From the NCBI GenBank assembly GCA_964415605.1, contig CAYQBA010000098.1:1-17323 (forward strand): 17,323 nucleotides of DNA. Reading direction: 5' to 3'. Below the pieces are notes generated by a model. That model ran no database searches. It had not been told where the DNA came from and saw nothing but the letters and a program-made list of their open reading frames with translations. This DNA is from UCB3 sp964415605. Its GTDB lineage: Bacteria > Chloroflexota > Anaerolineae > Epilineales > Epilineaceae. Each line of letters starts with the position of its first letter. Within the stretch, counting starts at the first letter, position 1. A program made the position numbers and the translations under genes. This document shows, piece after piece, positions 13,560-17,323 of the stretch.

Positions 13560-14263
13560 CGGCGGTCCGCCAGGCCGAGCGCGGCCAGGCTCGCGCGCAG
13601 CGCCGCGGCGCTCTCGAACGGGACGCCGGTCATGCCCGCCGCTTCCGCCGCGTCGATGTTGCGGCGCTTGTCGTCGACAAACACGATGGCCGCCGCGGCC
13701 ACGCCGAGGGCGGCCGCGACGCCCGCATAGGCGTCGCGGTCGGGCTTGCGCCGGCCCGTGCGGTGCGAGAAGTGCGCCACGTCGTACAGCCCGGCGAACG
13801 TCTCGAGGTGATCGTCGTGGTACGGCCCGCTGTTGGACAGCAGCGCGACACCGACGCCCCGGCGGCGCAGGCGGGGCGCCCACGCCAGGACGTCGGCGTC
13901 GAGGCACGCCCAGGCCGTGGTGCGCTGGATCGCGATCATCGCGTCGACGTCCCGGGGCGCGGCGGGCATGCCCAGCGCCGCGAGGATCGCCGCCCAGTAC
14001 GCGTCGTGCGCCAGCCGCCCGGTCGAGAGGGCCTCCCACAACGGGTACAGGTCCGGCCGGTTCCGCGTGCGCTGGACCTCCGCGTCGGTGAGGCCGGGCC
14101 ACCGCTCCCCCAACCGGCGGTCGGCCTCCGCCGCCGCGGGATGGGCGATGACGCCCTCGACGTCGAACACCACCGCCGCGATCGGGGCGGGATCCGGCGC
14201 CGCGCTTCGGGCAGGGATCCCGCGCATGTCGGCGGACGCGATCGGATCGATGCGGTCGGTCAT
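13556..14263 (-). CDS. HAD superfamily hydrolase (subfamily IA-like)
   Basis: A 235-residue cytosolic hydrolase of the haloacid dehalogenase superfamily, probably a small-molecule phosphatase. Motif I is VVFDVEGVI with nucleophile Asp34, but the usual second Asp is Glu36. Motif II is Ser143 (LLSNSGP), motif III is Lys173 (RRKPDRDAY) and motif IV is Asp197-Asp198 (FVDDKRRNIDAAEAAGM). A helical cap lies at about residues 45-125. The start ATG (14263) has no Shine-Dalgarno sequence, but a TATACT box lies 7 nt before it, suggesting a leaderless mRNA. An ATG 12 codons in (MRGIPARS) is the alternative. The stop overlaps the TTG start of RNase D. The substrate cannot be predicted. Confidence 0.9.
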   Translation of the reverse strand: MTDRIDPIASADMRGIPARSAAPDPAPIAAVVFDVEGVIAHPAAAEADRRLGERWPGLTDAEVQRTRNRPDLYPLWEALSTGRLAHDAYWAAILAALGMPAAPRDVDAMIAIQRTTAWACLDADVLAWAPRLRRRGVGVALLSNSGPYHDDHLETFAGLYDVAHFSHRTGRRKPDRDAYAGVAAALGVAAAAIVFVDDKRRNIDAAEAAGMTGVPFESAAALRASLAALGLADRR

Positions 14264-14270
14264 GCGCGCA

Positions 14271-14276
14271 AGTATA
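14271..14276 (-). promoter_or_regulatory. -10 box for a probably leaderless HAD hydrolase mRNA
   Basis: On the minus strand the sequence is TATACT (5/6 to TATAAT), ending 7 nt before the ATG at 14263. Transcription would therefore start at or next to the start codon. No ribosome binding site lies between, which is what a leaderless message would show. The -35 region is not convincing. Confidence 0.5.
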
Positions 14277-14322
14277 ACATGTGCCGAACCGATGCCTGTC
14301 GCCGCGCTGTCGCCAACACGGC

Positions 14323-14351
14323 GCGCCCGGCATGGCGGCCATGCGCCCGGC
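14323..14351. promoter_or_regulatory. Possible operator between divergent HAD and radC promoters
   Basis: The palindrome GCATGGC-G-GCCATGC (14330-14344) is bracketed by two direct copies of GCGCCCGGC (14323-14331 and 14343-14351). It sits in the 108-bp gap between the divergent HAD and radC genes, close to both candidate -10 boxes. Binding by a dimeric regulator is plausible but untested, and GC-rich DNA produces such matches fairly easily. Confidence 0.25.
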
Positions 14352-14356
14352 GGCGG

Positions 14357-14362
14357 TATCCT
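14357..14362 (+). promoter_or_regulatory. Candidate -10 box upstream of radC
   Basis: TATCCT (4/6 to consensus) ends 9 nt before the radC ATG at 14372, with no Shine-Dalgarno sequence between. The layout is similar to that of the HAD and amidase genes and fits a leaderless or near-leaderless transcript. The match alone is weak. Confidence 0.3.
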
Positions 14363-14371
14363 GGACGCGCC

Positions 14372-15193
14372 ATGGCCACCACCGCAGCGTCATCCGGTCC
14401 GCCCCCGACCCCGCCGCCGTCGCCCGCGCCGCCGTCAACCCCGCCGCCCGCGTCACGGCCGGCCGGCCACGGCGCACCGCCCGCGGCCGCGGCTCCCTCT
14501 CGCCCCACGCACGCGGCGCGGATCCGCGACCTCCCGTCGGCAGAGAAGCCGCGCGAGCGCCTGCGCAGCGTCGGTCCCGGCGCGCTGGCCACGGCCGAGC
14601 TGCTCGCGATCCTGCTCGGCACCGGCCGGCACGGCGCCAGCGCGCTCGAGGTCGGCCGGCTGATCGTCGCGCGCCACGGCGTCGGCGGCCTGGCGCGCGT
14701 GTCGGTCGACGAGCTGTGCGCGGTGCCGGGCTGTGGCCCCGCCAAGGCCGTGCAGATCAAGGCCGCCATCGAGCTGGGCCGGCGGCTGGTGGCGCACTCC
14801 GCCGAGGAGCCGCGCCAGATCCAGTCGCCGCGTGAGGTGGCCGAGCTCCTGACCGGCGAGATGGCCGACCTCGAGCAGGAGCACCTGCGGGTCGTGCTGC
14901 TCAACATGAAGCACTTCGTCCTGGGGGTCCACGAGGTCTACAAGGGCTCGGTCAGCGCCAGCCTGGTGCGGGTGGGCGAGGTCTTCCGCGAGCCCGTGCG
15001 CCGCAACTGCACGTCGATCGTCGTGGCGCACAACCACCCGTCCGGCGACCCGGCGCCGAGCCCCGAGGACATCCACGTCACCCGCCAGCTCGTCGAGGCC
15101 GGGCGCATCCTCGACATCGAGGTCCTGGACCACCTGATCATCGCCCGCCGGGGCTGGGTGTCGCTGCGCGAGCGCGGCCTGGGGTTCGCCTGA
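14372..15193 (+). CDS. radC: RadC family JAMM/MPN protein
   Basis: A 273-residue protein. Residues 1-45 are a Pro/Ala/Ser-rich extension not needed for the fold. Residues 48-140 carry the usual UPF0758 N-terminal region (RIRDLPSAEKPRERL, LLAILLGTG) and a helix-hairpin-helix (LCAVPGCGPAKAVQIKAAIELG). The metalloprotease-like MPN domain (about 152-273) keeps the JAMM ligands: Glu203 (RVGEVFREP), His220 and His222 (VAHNHPSGD), then Ser230 and Asp233. The family was once linked to DNA repair, but its real role is unclear. The frame is open upstream, yet that part overlaps the HAD gene antisense; the ATG at 14372 is the last start before the linker. No Shine-Dalgarno sequence is seen. The amidase gene follows 59 bp later. 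Confidence 0.93.
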   Translation: MATTAASSGPPPTPPPSPAPPSTPPPASRPAGHGAPPAAAAPSRPTHAARIRDLPSAEKPRERLRSVGPGALATAELLAILLGTGRHGASALEVGRLIVARHGVGGLARVSVDELCAVPGCGPAKAVQIKAAIELGRRLVAHSAEEPRQIQSPREVAELLTGEMADLEQEHLRVVLLNMKHFVLGVHEVYKGSVSASLVRVGEVFREPVRRNCTSIVVAHNHPSGDPAPSPEDIHVTRQLVEAGRILDIEVLDHLIIARRGWVSLRERGLGFA

Positions 15194-15239
15194 CGCGTCG
15201 GGCGCGGCCCAGGGTTTCGCCCCTCCCGCCCGGAAGGTC

Positions 15240-15245
15240 TAGAAT
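15240..15245 (+). promoter_or_regulatory. -10 box for a probably leaderless amidase mRNA
   Basis: TAGAAT (5/6 to TATAAT) ends exactly 7 nt before the ATG at 15253, the same spacing as the TATACT box of the HAD gene. The nearest purine run (GGAAGG, 15232-15237) is 15 nt from the ATG, too far to act as a ribosome binding site. This promoter would serve the amidase, scpA and scpB genes. Confidence 0.5.
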
Positions 15246-15252
15246 TGTCGGC

Positions 15253-16494
15253 ATGGACGCCGATCCGCAGCCCATGCCGAACGACGCCGACGCCCGGACG
15301 ATCTCAGCGTCCGGGGTCGAGGCCGGAACGCCGGTGTTCGCGCCCGATGCCCCGACCGCCGAAGTACCGACCGCCGTGGCTCCGACCGCCGATGCCGGGC
15401 TGGCGCCCGCGCCGGAGGAACCGAGCGCGGACGTCGTCGATCCCGCCATCGCGGACGTCGTGCCGTCAGGCATCGATCCGTCGGCCGGCGAAGCCTCGTC
15501 CAGCGACGCGGTTGACGCGGCCGGCGAAGCCTCGTCCAGCGCCGCAGTTGACGCGGCCGCCGAAGCGGTCACCATCCCCAACGGCGGGGCGCACCCCGCC
15601 GAGGCCCTGCCCGCCGCCGATCAGGCGCCGGCCATCGACCCGGCGCCCACCGCTCCCCCGGCCCCCACCCTTGAGCCTGCGCCCGCCGTCGCCGAGGCGT
15701 TCCGCGCGTTCTACCATCACCTCGGCCCGACGCTGTGCGGCGCACCCGTGAGCCCGCTCGTCGAAGAGGCGGGCATGCCCACCCAGTACTTCCAGCACGT
15801 GGCGCTCGAGTCGCCGCTGCCGGGCCACGTGCGCCTCAAGTCGATCGGGGAAGCGGCGTGGGAGGCCCGTCGGCTCCGGTCGGCGCGGCCGCCCACCGCG
15901 ACCGCGCCGGTCATCGACGACCTCACCGGGCAGCTCGTGCGGCACCCCGGGCGCGCTTACGCGACGCGCCCGCTCACCCACGTGCGTTACCTCGTCCTCC
16001 ACGCCACCGGCGCGCCCGCGCACGTCGGCCCACACGCCATCGCGCGGGCCCATGTCGACGACAACGGCTGGCCCGGCATCGGCTACCATTTTGTCGTTGG
16101 CGCCGAAGGCGCCGTCTACCGGACCCAGGACCTGACCGTCGTCAGCCATCACGTGGCGCAGTTCAACCCCGTGGCGGTCGGGATCGCCCTGGCCGGCGAC
16201 CTGGCGCACGCGGACCCGCCGTCCGCGCAGCTGGCCGCCGCCGCCGACCTGGTGGCCCAGCTGTGCTGGGACCTCGGGCTGCCGGCCACCGCCGTGCGCG
16301 GCCACCGCGAGATGGTGCCGACGCCCTGCCCGGGCGAGCGCTTCCTCGACGGGTGGAAGCCGCGGCTCATGCGGGCGGTGGCCGATCGCCTCGAGGCCCA
16401 AGCGGCCCGCGCGGCGGCCGAGGGCCTTGGCGCCGGCACGCCCGACGCCAGCGTCGGCGCCGCGGCCGCGCAGGGCGTCGCCCCGGGCGCGTGA
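15253..16494 (+). CDS. N-acetylmuramoyl-L-alanine amidase-like protein (Amidase_2/PGRP fold)
   Basis: A 413-residue protein predicted to cleave the amide bond between muramic acid and the peptide stem of peptidoglycan. Residues 1-147 are Ala/Pro/Asp-rich and probably disordered. Residues 150-200 form a small domain (FYHHLG...CGAPVS...GMPTQYFQHVALE...KSIGEAAW) that I associate with exported Chloroflexota proteins. The Amidase_2 domain (about 242-375) keeps the zinc ligands His250 (LVLHATG), His351 (GHREMVP) and Cys359 (TPCPGERF), plus Tyr278 (GIGYHFVV). No signal peptide or membrane segment is visible, which is odd for a wall enzyme. Possible explanations are a non-classical export route, a wrongly chosen start, or a cytosolic recycling role. 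It overlaps scpA by 4 bp. Confidence 0.9.
   Translation: MDADPQPMPNDADARTISASGVEAGTPVFAPDAPTAEVPTAVAPTADAGLAPAPEEPSADVVDPAIADVVPSGIDPSAGEASSSDAVDAAGEASSSAAVDAAAEAVTIPNGGAHPAEALPAADQAPAIDPAPTAPPAPTLEPAPAVAEAFRAFYHHLGPTLCGAPVSPLVEEAGMPTQYFQHVALESPLPGHVRLKSIGEAAWEARRLRSARPPTATAPVIDDLTGQLVRHPGRAYATRPLTHVRYLVLHATGAPAHVGPHAIARAHVDDNGWPGIGYHFVVGAEGAVYRTQDLTVVSHHVAQFNPVAVGIALAGDLAHADPPSAQLAAAADLVAQLCWDLGLPATAVRGHREMVPTPCPGERFLDGWKPRLMRAVADRLEAQAARAAAEGLGAGTPDASVGAAAAQGVAPGA
15483..15554 (+). repeat. 36-bp tandem duplication in the amidase linker
   Basis: Two adjacent 36-bp units (15483-15518 and 15519-15554) differ at only a couple of bases, followed by a partial third unit (GGCCGCCGAAGC). Each unit encodes a 12-residue block of the type AGEASSS(D/A)AVDA in the low-complexity N-terminal region. 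It is in frame, so copy number could vary without breaking the gene. Confidence 0.85.
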
Positions 16495-17261
16495 CCGCCT
16501 ACCGCGTGCGGTTGGCGGTCTTCGAGGGGCCGCTCGACCTACTCCTGACCTTGATCCGCCGGGAGCAGCTCGACATCACGGCCGTGGCCCTGGCGCAGGT
16601 GACCGACCAGTACGTGGCGCACGTGAGCCGCCTCGCGGCGTGCGATCCCGATGAGCTGGCGGCGTTTTGCGAGGTCGCCTCGACGCTCATGCTGATCAAG
16701 AGCCGGGCCCTCCTCCCCCGCCCGCCCGCCCCCGAGCCCGACGAGGACGCCGACGCCATGCTGCTCGTCGAACGGCTGCGGGCGTACCGGCAGTTCAAGC
16801 AGGCGGCCGCCGTGCTCCAGCAGCGCGAGCACGGCGGGCTGCGGGCGTTCGTGCGGTCCGCCCCGCCGCCCGATCTGCCGCCCCGCCTCGACCCGAGCGG
16901 GGTCTCGCTGGCCGACCTCGTCGCCGCCTTCGAGGCGGCGCTGGCCGAGGTCGAGGTCGAGCCGCCGCCCCCTCCGGCCGGCGTCGCGCCGCCCCGGCTG
17001 CGGCTGGCCGATCGGTTCGCCGACATCCGCGAGCTCTTGCGGCGGCAAGGGCGGGTGACGTTCCGCGAGGCCCTGCTCGGCGCGCGGCGCGATCGCGAGT
17101 ACGTCGTCGTCAGCTTCCTGGCCGTGCTGGAGCTGCTGCGCCGCGGCTGGGTCCGCGCCACGCAGCCCGAGCTCTTCGGCGAGATCGTGCTCGAGCTCCG
17201 CGCCGATGCCGAGGCGCTGGCCGACGCCACCGTCGCGTCGTTCATCGACGATGTCGACTGA
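16491..17261 (+). CDS. scpA: Segregation and condensation protein A
   Basis: ScpA is the kleisin subunit that bridges SMC heads, with ScpB, in the bacterial condensin that compacts and segregates chromosomes. The 256-residue product has the N-terminal kleisin signature FEGPLDLLLTLIRREQLDI, then helices with FCEVASTLMLIKSRALLP. An acidic/Pro-rich linker (about 155-165) leads to a C-terminal winged helix (RVTFREALLGARRDREYVVVSFLAVLELLRRG and TQPELFGEIVL). The start is GTG at 16491, overlapping the amidase TGA as GTGA. The open frame runs upstream through the amidase gene, but that part is a shadow. The probable scpB start overlaps its end by 11 bp, matching the usual scpA-scpB order. Confidence 0.94.
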   Translation: MTAYRVRLAVFEGPLDLLLTLIRREQLDITAVALAQVTDQYVAHVSRLAACDPDELAAFCEVASTLMLIKSRALLPRPPAPEPDEDADAMLLVERLRAYRQFKQAAAVLQQREHGGLRAFVRSAPPPDLPPRLDPSGVSLADLVAAFEAALAEVEVEPPPPPAGVAPPRLRLADRFADIRELLRRQGRVTFREALLGARRDREYVVVSFLAVLELLRRGWVRATQPELFGEIVLELRADAEALADATVASFIDDVD

Positions 17262-17323
17262 TCCGGTCGCCCTCGGCCGCGCGCCGCGCACCCCGCGCGG
17301 CGGTCGCGTGCGGCGCGCCCTGG
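17251..17323 (+). CDS. scpB: Probable scpB, 5' end only (runs off the window)
   Basis: An ATG at 17251, inside the last codons of scpA in another frame, opens a frame reading MSTDPVALGRAPRTPRGGRVRRAL to the window edge. The 24 residues are too few for a homology call. The position directly after scpA with an 11-bp overlap, and an ending that could lead into the usual first ScpB helix (-ALEALLFVA), make scpB the natural expectation. No ribosome binding site is clear. Confidence 0.5.
   Translation, partial: MSTDPVALGRAPRTPRGGRVRRAL

Noticed and set aside
13763..14371. A longer radC product starting at 13763
   Set aside because: The extra 203 codons lie antisense to the HAD gene and have shadow composition. 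The ATG at 14372 has a -10-like box upstream.

Overview
The window is very GC-rich bacterial chromosome with ordinary dense gene packing: ten complete protein genes, one partial gene at the right edge, and a 295-bp non-coding element present twice. Several traits point to Chloroflexota. These are a bacterial Elp3-type radical SAM/GNAT enzyme, secreted proteins ending in a Thr/Pro/Ala-rich linker plus a short tail with a Leu-Pro core, an amidase carrying the 'G.P.S..... G...QYF' domain common in that phylum, and a CRTAC1-type lipoprotein. This placement rests on family knowledge and composition, not on a phylogenetic marker.

Left block (1-5205, all minus strand). Reading in the direction of transcription: a secreted glycosidase-like protein with an embedded carbohydrate-binding-like domain (3052-5205), a DUF423 membrane protein (2486-2860), a Dabb-domain protein (2071-2361), and a seven-repeat FG-GAP/ASPIC-UnbV lipoprotein (128-2074). 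The Dabb and FG-GAP genes overlap by 4 bp and are probably translationally coupled.

Middle (5206-8335). A gene-poor stretch holds copy A of the repeat element. It sits between two copies of a 14-bp sequence that includes a ribosome binding site and a start codon. Directly downstream is what looks like the wreck of a toxin-antitoxin operon: the first 17 residues of an antitoxin-like protein joined out of frame to the start of a PIN-type toxin. This debris runs straight into an Elp3-like tRNA-modification enzyme (ends 7688), so the start of Elp3 is uncertain. An Uma2-type endonuclease gene (7712-8335) follows, with a perfect TATAAT box overlapping the Elp3 stop codon.

Right-centre (8469-14263). 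A large secreted subtilase with PA, Rossmann-like and PKD-like regions (8469-12032) converges on an RNase D gene (12399-13559, minus). Copy B of the repeat fills the convergent gap. RNase D is preceded by a HAD hydrolase (13556-14263), with a TTGA overlap implying a TTG start.

Right block (14372-17323, plus strand). radC, then an N-acetylmuramoyl-L-alanine amidase-like protein, scpA (4-bp overlap with the amidase) and the first codons of a probable scpB (11-bp overlap with scpA). Several starts here have a -10-like hexamer 7-9 nt before the ATG and no Shine-Dalgarno sequence, suggesting leaderless mRNAs.

The most interesting content is the paired element (terminal inverted repeats, perfect internal arms, a compensatory change in a small hairpin, a putative target duplication) and the relict toxin-antitoxin locus into which one copy appears to have inserted.
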